Shown: positions 35,605 through 45,599 of the stretch, piece by piece
Numbering within the stretch: the stretch's first letter is position 1
How the letters are laid out: the number at the start of each line of letters is the position of its first letter
Notes under the pieces: model-generated
Seen by the model: the letters and a program-made list of their open reading frames with translations, nothing else
Told to the model about the DNA's origin: nothing
Databases searched by the model: none
Source of the DNA: Chrysopilus asiliformis
Lineage: Eukaryota > Arthropoda > Insecta > Diptera > Rhagionidae
Assembly: GCA_964034945.1 (NCBI GenBank)
Contig: OZ035962.1
Span: 23,655,530-23,719,529 of the forward strand
Direction: 5' to 3'
Length of the DNA stretch: 64,000 bases
Program-made: the position numbers and the translations under genes

Positions 35605-36086
35605 GGGCTATTCACTCTTGATCGTAGATAGTAAAATCGTAGATAGTAAAATCGTAGATAGTAAAATCGTAGATTGTCACGTAAATCTACGATGGAAAAG
35701 TACAACGAAGCGTGAGTAGCGCTTTACTAGAGGTTGTTGGTTTTGTCGTAAATTTTTGACTCTTTTATTTATTTTCTTTACCTAAATTGTTTAAAGCATT
35801 TTTTTAACTCTTAATTTAAACTAAACCATATAAATACTTTAATTTACTTGCTTTTCCAATGTCCATTTTAGAGTTGGAACCAAGTTGACATGTCACAAAA
35901 CATGCCTTAACCTCACTTTATTAGAAGTACGACAAAAAATACAATTTTACCAGACCTTCGGATGGGGTAGATTGTAGTTTTCGTCGTAAAAAAATTTATA
36001 TGGAGAACTGTCAAAAAACTACGATTTTATTTACAATTTTACAATTCTACGAGTTTACAATCAACTACGATAAAGAGTGAATACCC
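35605..36086. mobile_element. TIR element with GGGCTATTCACTC ends
   Basis: Ends GGGCTATTCACTCTTGATCGTAG and CTACGATAAAGAGTGAATACCC. Just inside the left end a 16-bp unit ATCGTAGATAGTAAAA is repeated three times (about 35622-35675). Similar GGGTATTCACTC ends flank 40383-40987. Confidence 0.78.
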
Positions 36087-36826
36087 TTAATATATCTATC
36101 TGAAATAATTTTTGGTTAATTTTAATCAGTGACAGACACAATTAGGTTTTGATATATAAATTAAGTCACAAGTGGCATACATAAAATTAATGAAGTTGCG
36201 GGTACCTCAGAAGTAATTCTACCACTAAAATAAAGAAATAATTTAAGAAAAGACAATCTGTATTCAAATTCATTGATTCGAAAAGCTCATTTTTCATATT
36301 CTAAAACATTTCCTTACTTATATCGGAAGTCAATGGTTATTTGAAGGTCATTCCAGCCAAATAATAATTCGTTTTGAAAAGTAGGAAAAAACTTCAGGAG
36401 TTTAACATCAGATTATATTTATTTTGAATGTTAGAAAGTTTTGCTGCTTTTCTTATTAAAATGAAAATTTCTTTTGATCTAATTAAAATAAAAATCATTA
36501 ATGGAGGCTTAATGCGAAAGTATACACAGGAAAATACTTTTGAAGTTTTCTTATTTAAAATTCGTTACCTTGGGAAACCACATTTCTGTATTTTGATTAG
36601 AGGAAAACATGAAATCTTATGTTGTTATGATTTTATTTAAAGAACCATGAAATTGAACTTGATATACTAGGTTTCCACACAGGCTTACAGGATTTGGTGG
36701 GGTGAGATCCCGAGTTGAATACTTTTATAGTTTTATAAAAGTTTTTTTTATTTGTGTTTTATCTTGGGAAAGAGTATGTAGAATACTAAATTTAAACTCA
36801 GATAAAATTTAGTCAATACCATAAAA
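36087..36826. other. AT-rich intergenic DNA
   Basis: A 70-codon frame at 36428-36640 (+) has no recognisable domain. Nothing else. Confidence 0.4.
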
Positions 36827-36939
36827 ATTAATTTTAAAAACACCAGGGCAACGAGTTTCTTATTTTCTCATCAAAACCCACTGTTTTTGCTTGACCTGGA
36901 AGCAGCATGGCAAAACTTGCCCTGCGTATGAAATAGACG
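36827..36939. mobile_element. Truncated CGTCTATTTCATAC-family element
   Basis: 113 bp matching the right part of 11815-12182 (ATTAATTTTAAAAACA...CAGGGCAACGAGTTTCTTATTTTC ... CCCTGCGTATGAAATAGACG). The left end is missing. Confidence 0.8.
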
Positions 36940-37321
36940 TTAAAAATTCCTTTAGCCTGAGAGTTTAATAAAAGCGAAGTGCAATAATAATGTGAATAGG
37001 CGTTTATTCAAGCTTAAAATTAGAAGGCGTTTATTCAAGCTTAAAATTAGTTCATATAAAACACGAAAACCTCCTATTTTTTATAGATAGATTAATCTCT
37101 TGGGTAATAGTTTCTTCGGCCTTCATTTGCCATTAGCGAAGTATTTGTAATATTTTTTATTTGCCTTTATCGATAATTGAATAAATCGCTAATATCGAAT
37201 AGTGAATATGTGTGTATTCCTTCTTCTTATCACTCTTTCCGCCCGTTTTATAGGATAAAAACCTCAAGACACGATTTATGTCAATATGTCGTTTCACTGA
37301 AATGTTGAGAGCGGGATCTTA
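36940..37321. other. Non-coding, with 27-bp direct repeat
   Basis: GCGTTTATTCAAGCTTAAAATTAG occurs at 37001 and again at 37028. No gene. Confidence 0.5.
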
Positions 37322-37490
37322 AGGCCTGTGTCCACATGGAAGTTTATTTGCAGAAGTCGCTTCTAGAAGAGATTTCTGGTGTCAGAACTTCTGGAAGTTC
37401 ACTTGCAGTTAGTGTTTCCACGGGAAAAACTTCCAGAAGTCTCTGCTAGAAGCGACTTCTGCAAATAAACTTCCATGTGGACACAGGCCT
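37322..37490. mobile_element. Harbinger-like MITE with long perfect arms
   Basis: 169 bp, flanked by TTA on both sides. Arms of about 46 bp are nearly identical (AGGCCTGTGTCCACATGGAAGTTTATTTGC... / complement). It is probably young, given the arm identity. Confidence 0.88.
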
Positions 37491-38558
37491 TTACGCCCAG
37501 TCCGGTGGCGAGCTGAGTAAGTGTAAGCCTTCCCTGCTCATCAGGTTAGAAACCCTGCTTCACCACAAAAATTCAAAAATATCGGGATATTACAAACAGC
37601 ATAGAAGACGCATATAACGAGTTGTGAAAAAATAAAAATTCTGCACAAAATGCAGATGCTTTAAGTGGTGGGACTTGATTCAAACATGGATAAATGAAAT
37701 TCTCCATAATCGTCTCAAGGTGAGCGTGTCTACTTTAAGTTCAAGTCCTGCTGTAGTCCTCGTCTTAAGGATGACGTCAAGATAATATATTCTGCTCTAA
37801 AAATACGATTTATGTGGGCATTTTTTTCTCGTTTCGTGCTGTTTCGGTATTGAGCTTAATTAGTCTAAAATGAAGAAAACGATGTGGCCTGGGAGAGATA
37901 AATTTAGAACTTCAATTTCCCGTTTCGGTTGATTTATCTCAGTACAAAGAAATTTCGCCACCATCATCAAACATTTCTCAAAGGACTAGGATCGTTTTAA
38001 TTGCGAGTATTTTTCAGGACATCAGATCAAGAAAATAATTCTACAAGGATACTTCATTTTAAATTATGGCGTTTTCACAACCACAGCGAAATTTTGAAAG
38101 TTAAATTCTGTTGCTGCTCATTTTAAATTCGATGTTATCTTCTTCCTTAAACATTTTTGATTCCCTTTTCATGTTTTTCGGTCGTGAAAATGAGCCACTG
38201 CGACATTACCAAATATGCTCGCGAACGTGCATGCTATAGCATTCATTTTCAAAATAAAAACGTTAAACATAAAACTTTTAGCGGGAAAGCATTCCATTAT
38301 CCATTCACGTTTCGACAGCTTTGCTTCATTGGATCCACATATATTTTAAGTTTTTGGACGAGAAGGCTCCCTGACAAAAGTCTATGGTAACCAAAGTGTG
38401 AATTCGTGTTATTCCTTAAATCGATCGGCAATTTCCCAGTAACATTGACAAAAAGTTTTTTTTTTCTTTTAAGCCAATTTTTTTTTTCGTTTACAAGCTA
38501 ATCACATCTTCGTATTCCAAAATCTCTGGTTATCGTCACTGGTGTGAAACTGTCTCTC
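37491..38558. other. Intergenic DNA
   Basis: No supported gene. A 77-codon frame at 38157-38390 (+) has no domain. Confidence 0.4.
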
Positions 38559-38642
38559 AGCGCGGTATTACACATGGCAACTTTCGGACTTAAGCCGATT
38601 TTCCACTCGAAATCATAAATAAGCCAAGTGTAATACCGCACT
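38559..38642. mobile_element. Miniature copy of the GCGCGGTATTACACA MITE
   Basis: 84 bp with ends AGCGCGGTATTACACATGGC and CTTGGCTTATT-type complement ...AAGTGTAATACCGCACT. Same ends as the 362-bp element at 56010-56371, with the middle deleted. Confidence 0.75.
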
Positions 38643-39010
38643 AAGACAGGAGTTGATGTTTTTTGCTATCCTGTGTCCTAGATTTTATTATGTGAAGCAT
38701 ATTAGGAATTTCCTATAATCGCAAACTTTCATGTACCTGCTCAAACCGTCACTATTCGGTTACTTCTCTATGTTTCCTCATTTCCTTTTTGTGATACGTA
38801 TATTTATTTTAATGCTAGATATAATAATAATAACAGATTAAAAATACAAATATCTTTTATTAGTCTGAAATAAGTTGGCAAATTAATTTGTTTTTGAAAC
38901 TAGTCCTCAAAGTTAATTTTTCTTATTTATTTATTCTTTGTGTCGGGTTTTTCAATAGTAGTGTGGCCACGTGGATCATATTTCGGTCTTATTCAATTTT
39001 TAGAGAGTTT
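38643..39010. other. AT-rich intergenic DNA
   Basis: Nothing recognised. Confidence 0.4.
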
Positions 39011-39531
39011 TTATACCCGTATGGTGAAACCAAAGGGTATATTAACTTTGCCTTACCGTTTGTAACGCCAAGATCCCGTCATCGCACAAAAAAATGAATT
39101 ACACCAGTGTGTTTAGAATGATAAAAAAAGTTGAATTTTGGATGTCCGTCCGTCTGTCCGTCCGTCCGTCCGTCCGTCCGTCTGTCTGTGGCGCGGATTG
39201 CGGGCGCACGGATTGAGCTAGAGACTTGAAATTTTGCGTGGATCCGTTTTTCGTAAAATGCGAGGCTAAGTTCGTTAACGGGCAAGAATGGACCATTAGG
39301 GGGGGTACCCCTCATACAAACGAAAACGTTTTTTGTGAATATCTCAAAATAGGTACATCTTATCTAAAAAGTCCAAGAACAAAAGTTGTTTAGGATATGA
39401 TTCTACATAAAATTCCCATACATCAAAATCCGATTGGAATAAATTTTAAAAAATCTTATTGGAAAGTTTGACTTCAAAGTGGAATTTTAGTACAAATGTT
39501 CGAATTTTGATACGAATATCACCATACGGGT
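39011..39531 (+). mobile_element. Repeat family B, uninterrupted copy
   Basis: Runs from TTATACCCGTATGGTGAAACC to GAATATCACCATACGGGT. Contains a long TCCGTCCG minisatellite (39141-39188), the block GATTGAGCTAGAGACTTGAAA, and a GGGGGGGTACCCC palindrome. Provides the empty site for the Helitron at 13352-13674. No coding capacity beyond repeat-derived frames. Confidence 0.78.
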
Positions 39532-40213
39532 CTCCAATGATTGCCAGATTGGCAGTTATAGCTTTTGTTATGTTTAAAAATTTATAAATAGATTTTTCAC
39601 TCCAAGCACAGGTTTTTTTACTATATTTAAAAAAATATAGCAGTAAAGTCAAGTTCTATAGAATTTTAATACCAATAGTTTGAAAAATAGTTTAAAAAAT
39701 TTTGGTTGACATTTTAAAGTCATCTTACAAATAATATCATAAAACGCTAATTTCTAAAACATGTTAAACCTACGATGGCAACCCTTTTTAAAATATTTAC
39801 AGCGATAGACAATTTGCAACTAAAAGTCGATCAACATCTTTGCGGAATGTGCACACGTTCAAAACCAGAAAAACCGCTACGACCACAAAGTAATAGAGAA
39901 AGTGGTTTATAACCTTGGGGGGCTATTGCTACAATGCAATTTAATGAAAGAAACATGAAAAAACTTCAATGTTTTATTCTGCAAGCTGCTGTTTTTTTTG
40001 TCTAATTTTAATTTCTTGTTAGATAAAATCATCAGACAATTTGTCTTTACATGGACGATCAGCTTGCAATCTTGGTGATGGCGAGCAGTGCCCAATCATC
40101 ATACGCTTAATGTGTGTACCTGAACATATGTTGAAGGGCGGATATGGTATTCCATTGAGCGAGACATTAACCACTTTTACGCCTTAACGTAATCACAAAT
40201 CTCAACTGAAATA
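39532..40213. other. AT-rich intergenic DNA
   Basis: The first ~40 bp (to about 39570) still match the flank of the family B copy at 50622-51145, so that family may extend past its inverted repeat. Nothing else recognised. Confidence 0.4.
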
Positions 40214-41302
40214 TAGGGTGACCATATTTTTTTGGTGTGATTCCAGGACAGATTACCATTTGCGAGCGGGGTGAGAGGGAAGGCGACCAAGTGTTAGGAT
40301 ATTTTGAATACTTCGAAATTAATATCAGAGGCAAGAGGATCTGTTTCAACTTTTGTTTTTTGTTTGTGATTATATATTATAAGGGTATTCACTCATTGAT
40401 GCATTTGGTTGTGTATCAGTGTATTGGATGTATATTTACTCGACCTAGCAAAATTTTTCATACAAAATCGGTTACACTTTAGCTTTTTATTTGCTTCACT
40501 CGAAACCTTGTTTTTGGGTCTTGTATAGTGAGAAGTGTAAATTATGACAGCTGAAACGTTTGTTTGCATATTTTGTGATCTTCATATTTTTCTCCGGTAA
40601 AAAGTGTTTAGTGGCGATAAATCAATAAATATAAATAAATATATATATAATATGGCGCAAAATGTTATTCAGCAGCGAAAGCGGAAAATAGAGAAAACCC
40701 AACAAGAAGTGGAGTGAAGCTGAAATCGCGAGTATTTTAGGTTTTTTGGAAGAGTCCAATAACTCGAGTTCCATAACACAGGATTCGATGAGGTAATCCA
40801 AAATTTCTGTTTTCACATTTTTTTTCGGCATTGTTCAATTTTCTGCAATTAGAGCTGTCAAACTTACAGTTCAGTGTCATACTTCACTGGAGCTTTTTCA
40901 AATGCTTTACATGGTGTTCACGCTTTCTTGTAAAATGCACTTGTATCCATGCTACATTTACACCGATACTCAAAAGAGTGAATACCCATTATATGTTTTG
41001 TTTGGTTTTTAAAATACAACAAAAAATGCGCCGTAGGCCAAACTCCCCACTATAGAAAATTAATTAACGAAATGCGCCGCAGCGATTTTTTTTTCAAGAA
41101 AAATGCAGTAGTGGCATTAAGTTCTGAGAAATATGTGCCGCAGTCGAAAATTGTTGGATTCTGACGCCAATTTTTCTAGTAGATAAGAAATTATAACACT
41201 AGATTGCTTAATTCCGGGACAAAAGCTCAGTTTTCGGAACGCTGGGAGAACATGCTTAAATCCGGGAGTGTCCTGGCCATTCCGGAACATATAGTCACCC
41301 TA
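40214..41302. mobile_element. Outer TIR element TAGGGTGACCATAT
   Basis: Ends TAGGGTGACCATATTTTTTTGG and the inverse of TAGGGTGACTATATGTTCCGG (at 41302). The sub-terminal words CCAGGACA and TCCTGG also pair. It contains another TIR element at 40383-40987. Without that, about 480 bp. Confidence 0.72.
40383..40987. mobile_element. Inner TIR element GGGTATTCACTC, nested
   Basis: Ends GGGTATTCACTCATTGATG and ...CTCAAAAGAGTGAATACCC, the same terminus type as 35605-36086. It lies inside the TAGGGTGACC element. Open frames inside show no domain. Confidence 0.72.
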
Positions 41303-42015
41303 CTTAAATATTGTTTTAGACTACCGACGCGGCTTCGTTAAATGTAAATTATAATTATAGCCAGCAACATATTTGACACAACTGCGATTTTTAAAAGGAA
41401 TTTTTAGTTACACTTTTTCCATTTTTCTGCTTGAATTTATCTTTTGCAATTAACGAAGTAGACGAAAAATTAGTACAACTACACGGATCTGAGCTTCGTG
41501 TTACTTTTATTTTAATTTTGCAGTTCTTGTACTTCCTATGAATCCCAAGGAAAGTATAGTGGTCATTATTTTCAACATTTCTTTAAATTTATATTAAAAA
41601 AAAAACTTTTATATCACTTTTTTTCGTAAGACTTTAGAAAAAGTTTTAAAAAGTGACATAAATGCGAGATATATTTCTTTTTTGATTTTTTTATGCTTTT
41701 ATTTCTGATTTCGTTCTGATTTCTGATTACTTGGCTTAATTTCAAATCACAATTTTTCTAAAAATAACCATTTAAATGCAAATATATCTCGACGCCTCCG
41801 TGTAAGCCTAATGCGTAGATAAGAAAATGCGTAGATTAAATATAAGAAACACAAGCTATTTTTGTTATTTGTTTATTTTTCTAGATACCGCTAAAATAAC
41901 CAGTATTAATATCAGTTATAATAAAAGACACCGAATATTAATAAGAGTGATATTTTTATTCTGAACGTTATATTAAACATGTTTTATGCAGAGAAAGTTA
42001 TCTCAAGGCGCCTTA
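41303..42015. other. AT-rich intergenic DNA
   Basis: Nothing recognised. The last bases before the MITE are its TTA target copy (42013-42015). Confidence 0.4.
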
Positions 42016-42197
42016 GCGCGGTATTACACACGGCAACTTTCGGGCTTATTTAAGCCGATTTTCGGGAGAAACGACTGCGGAGGGAAAAGTTGCCACTCGA
42101 AATCATGGCTTATCGACAATCTGCATGCATGCAAAGCGTGTGAACCGGTTTGGGAAAAGTAGTAGGCAGAAATCATTTTCGTTCTGACCGTCAGCAG

Positions 42198-43344
42198 CAT
42201 AGATAATATATACTAATAGATAGCTGACTTTCGCATATCGACTGCCACGCTCGGTTTTCCAGTTAATGGAATCGTAACTACTTTGGTTTGTGTATTGGGT
42301 AGTTCTAACCTGTGCTAAACTTGGTTTGTGCCCTTGATACATTTTTCTCGCTAGAAAATCCAATAAAAATTTGAAAAAACAATAAAAAACCAATATCTTT
42401 TAATTTTTTTTTATTTTAAATTCCAATATATCTTTAAATAGATATCACATTTTGTTTTGTTATTTTTAAATAAATATCACATTACTGCAGTAGCAGTGAA
42501 GACGAGGGACAAGGCAAATGTGTCGAACCAAGCGCTAGAGCACCAGAGTCGTCCCAAAAGCAGTTTACAATCAAACGCAGCTACGATATAGGGAAGGCGA
42601 TAGTGCCAGCAAAGCCCACGATAAAGCTTAAGTGGGGCTTGATTTTGAGGCAACTTTGCCTCCGTCTTCATGGAATGCTCGAGTATCTCGAACGACTGGA
42701 AGAGGAATTACAATTTATTGCAGCAAAGTAAGACGATCCCGAGATCATTACCTCGACTTCCTCAGATCCCAAATAATCACGTCTCTGGCTGCAAAAGTAT
42801 GCAGGTGTGGTCCTCACTGACTAAAGCTAAATATTCGCCCTCGGGCTCCCAAGAAACATCGTTAATGTAGTTTGTGTGACCTAGAAATACACCATGAAAT
42901 TTTCTCAAAAACTGCAAATAAATGGAGATACCTTTCAGCAGTAAGTCACTGTGAAAAATTCTTAGGCAGTGATGCGCCCCAACCGCACAGAATGTCACAA
43001 CTTTGGGCAAAACCGACAGCGAAGTCTCAGGGGCGAAACTGATGGCTCACAACGGGTTTCAAGGTACAACTGCTTCAATTCTACCCACTCAAACGAATCG
43101 TTCTCTGATACCTTCCTAAAATAGGGGTTTTTTAAAGGATACTTGAAAAATTACCGGAATTAAAATGTGCCCCAAAATGAAGAAAAAAAACTAACGTCAA
43201 ATCATGATCAAGTCGGAGAAAACATGCCACACGCGCGCCCTCATGCTTGAAAAGCGAAAAACACATGCGACATGTGCGCCGTCGTTTTTTGGAATCGGAA
43301 CTATAATGAAAAATCGACTTTTTGTTCTAAGTTGACACACCGTG
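42198..43344. mobile_element. 1147-bp insert with 8-bp target duplication (hAT-like)
   Basis: Bounded by direct repeats GTCAGCAG (42190-42197 and 43345-43352), present once in the empty copy at 56010-56371. The ends read CATAG... and, on the other strand, CACGG..., which fit the CANNG terminus of hAT elements, though the inner terminal bases are not inverted repeats. It carries Nup37 exons on the - strand. No transposase is seen. Confidence 0.7.
42477..43115 (-). pseudogene. Nup37: Nup37-like gene fragment (nucleoporin WD repeat)
   Basis: On the - strand, exon-like pieces appear in order. At 43115 after a ...tattttag acceptor comes FEWVELKQ...ETRCE. A one-base shift then leads to AISFAPETSLSVLPKVVTFC and LRIFHSDL (about 43055-42940). 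Next is a WD block LGHTNYINDV / EGEYLALVSEDHTC (about 42880-42795), then ...gcag|RDVIIWDLRKS with a gtaatg donor (about 42790-42755). Last, after ccag at 42696, comes LYRGLCWHYRLPYIV...CKLLLGRLW ending at TGA 42477. Human Nup37 has the matching order SPETRLDSLPPVIKFC, GHTDFINGL, SVSDDHTC, LIWDI, LSWHRTLPL...KLLFW. The N-terminal exon and part of the middle are missing, the reading frame is broken, and splice signals remain. It is therefore a copied genomic fragment, not a retrocopy. Nup37 normally belongs to the Nup107-160 complex of the nuclear pore. Confidence 0.72.
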
Positions 43345-43535
43345 GTCAGCAGGTAAAGATCTTGGGAAGTATATGAGCAGCAGCAATTTCAATGGTTTGA
43401 GTCCACACACACACATGTAAACTTGTGTAGCATATGCAAACAGGATTGGCTTATTTAAGCCACAATTGTAAGCACATTGGCTTATTAAGCCCAAAAGTTG
43501 CCGGCTAAAATAAGCCAAGTGTAATACCGGACTTA

Positions 43536-44830
43536 GCTGTTCCACCATTAAAGAAAATAGCCCCTTTTCCCGTACTTTTAATGGATAGTCATTATGTAGC
43601 CCTCCTTAATAATCTTCCCATATTTGTAAACAATTTACAATGCTGGTGACAGCAGTTCGTAAGATAATAAAGTACCATGAAAAACCAAAGTAGGTTAAAA
43701 GCTCATTTTCATAATATGCGCGTTCTACATACACCTAGCAACTATTGTTCTCCAGTCGACCATAATCCTGAGAATCTTAAATGCCTTCCAGTTGCACAGA
43801 AAGACAACGAGGACGGCCTTGGGATGCTGGTAACGGCCCCTTAGACAACTCCTACACACCAATCAACACCATCTCGATGGTGAATTTTTATTTAAGACTA
43901 AACTCAATAATGACTTTTAAAGAGGGTCTCTGGGATCGTTTTCGCCAACTATGAGCTTCTTATACCCTGAATTGATTAGTGAAACAATGTGTTAATAGTG
44001 CTAAAGCGATTACAACAAAAGACGCGCATCATTATCTATTATGAAAATGTCAAGTAAAATTTTTAAATCACGAGCTAGCTAGATTTTAATAAAATCTCTT
44101 CTGAAATGATTCGTCATCTTTGATTAACAAAATAAATCAACGAAAATAAAATCTTCGGATACGTTGAGAACAATAATCCGTATTGCTTTGTTCACCAGAA
44201 GTTTTCTCCTGATCAATTCTTTAAAACAGTCACACGCTTCATCTCGTCGCGGCAACTTTTGGTCCTCAAAATGCCTTTCCGACGTACACGCTTCTTCACT
44301 TTTTAGTAGGAAAAACTTGTTTACAACAAGCGATCGCTCATGTGTGTGTGGTTCTCAAATATGTGTTGTATTTCCAGCTCATTCCCTTTCTAGCTAGCAC
44401 CGAGGCAACATCAATGGCCAAAATAGAAACTGCCAACAATAGAAGAATAACGACTGGTAACTTTCCTACCTACCTGAAAAATAAAACTACCTGCAATTGG
44501 TATTTCACTATTTGCATTCAATTTTTGTTTATTTGGGATATGTTTACGAGTCGGTGGCTAAGCACCGTCTGACTCAATGAAATTACGCACACATGCATGT
44601 TGACATGCTACACGAGCGACTTCGTTTGTGTGCGTAAAAGAAGACGAGAAGAACACTTTTCGAGTGGCAACTTTTCCCCTCTTGCCACACTTGTTTCTTT
44701 CCTACAATTTGGTGAAGTTGCGGCATGCTGATGACCGAAAGTTGCTCCGTGTACGCCCATACTAACGGTTCACTTTAATCTTTTACCTGGGGCAAAAAAA
44801 AACCCTTTTCAAAGTGTCAATATTCAGATG
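43536..44830. other. Intergenic DNA with a partial MITE
   Basis: At about 44650-44755, GAGTGGCAACTTTTCCC ... CCGAAAGTTGC resembles the interior of the GCGCGGTATTACAC MITE but lacks its ends. No gene recognised. Confidence 0.35.
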
Positions 44831-45599
44831 TAGGGGAAGTATGCCCAAAATGACATAGATGGGTAAAATGACATACTGCAATATCTTGGAATCCGCGAAT
44901 ATATCAGATCTCCTTTTTACCTTAATATGTGCTGTTAGTGAAGTTTAACAACCTGTGAAAACAATAGCTCAGTTTACTGAGTAGCGTCAGAGTGAAAAGA
45001 TTTAAAGTCTTTTTCTGCAGAAAAAGTTTTTTTTAAGTGATCTCATTTTTTCAATTTTTGGTAAGTTTTCTTTTTTTAAATTGTTTCTGTTTTAGCCAGA
45101 CCATACATTGCTATGTTGTTTTCGAAATAAACTTGTTTGTTTAAAACAAAACAGTTAGCTTTTAATATTTTTTTATATGAAAGTCTCAATCATAGTATAT
45201 GCCCAAAATGACATACTGATAATATCTACCAAAAAAAAAAAAAAAGGAAGGTCACTAAAGGTTTTTTTTATGGACGACATCGATAATGAAGCCTTTACTG
45301 CTGACAACGATGCGCCAAAGGAAGAAAAAAAATTTTGCGTGTAATTACTCATGTCATTTCGATATGTCATTTTAGGTATGTCATTTTACCCATACGTATG
45401 AACAAAGCGAACTTTCGTAGGTCTCCGAATTTTGACTCATATTTTTTTTATTTGCATTTTCTAAAACTAAATGGTATGGAATATCAATTGATATTGAACC
45501 AAAGAATAAATTTGGAAATTATCATATTGTTTCTTCTTCAAATAAAAAAAATATTATCGAAAAAGTAAACAGTATGTCATTTTGGGCATACTTCCCCTA
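44831..45599. mobile_element. TIR element TAGGGGAAGTATGCCCAAAATG
   Basis: 769 bp with TIRs TAGGGGAAGTATGCCCAAAA and TTTTGGGCATACTTCCCCTA, each followed by TGACATA. Target duplication is probably TA, the first and last two bases. ATGACATA / TATGTCAT words recur inside (45205, 45355-45390). No transposase domain is visible. Confidence 0.82.

Larger units (their letters stand above)
42016..43532. mobile_element. MITE (GCGCGGTATTACAC) split by a gene-bearing insert
   Basis: TIRs GCGCGGTATTACACACGGC (left) and the inverse of GTCCGGTATTACACTTGGC (right), flanked by TTA on both sides. Removing the insert 42198-43344 and one 8-bp repeat copy leaves 362 bp, exactly the length of the related copy at 56010-56371, to which both arms align in inverse orientation. 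Confidence 0.85.

Noticed and set aside
39141..39188. TCCGTCCG tandem run considered as a CRISPR-like or telomeric array
   Set aside because: Simple minisatellite within dispersed family B; no spacers, and this is eukaryotic DNA.
44164..44572. Two overlapping 76-77 codon + strand frames
   Set aside because: No domain, no splice context; composition matches surrounding DNA.
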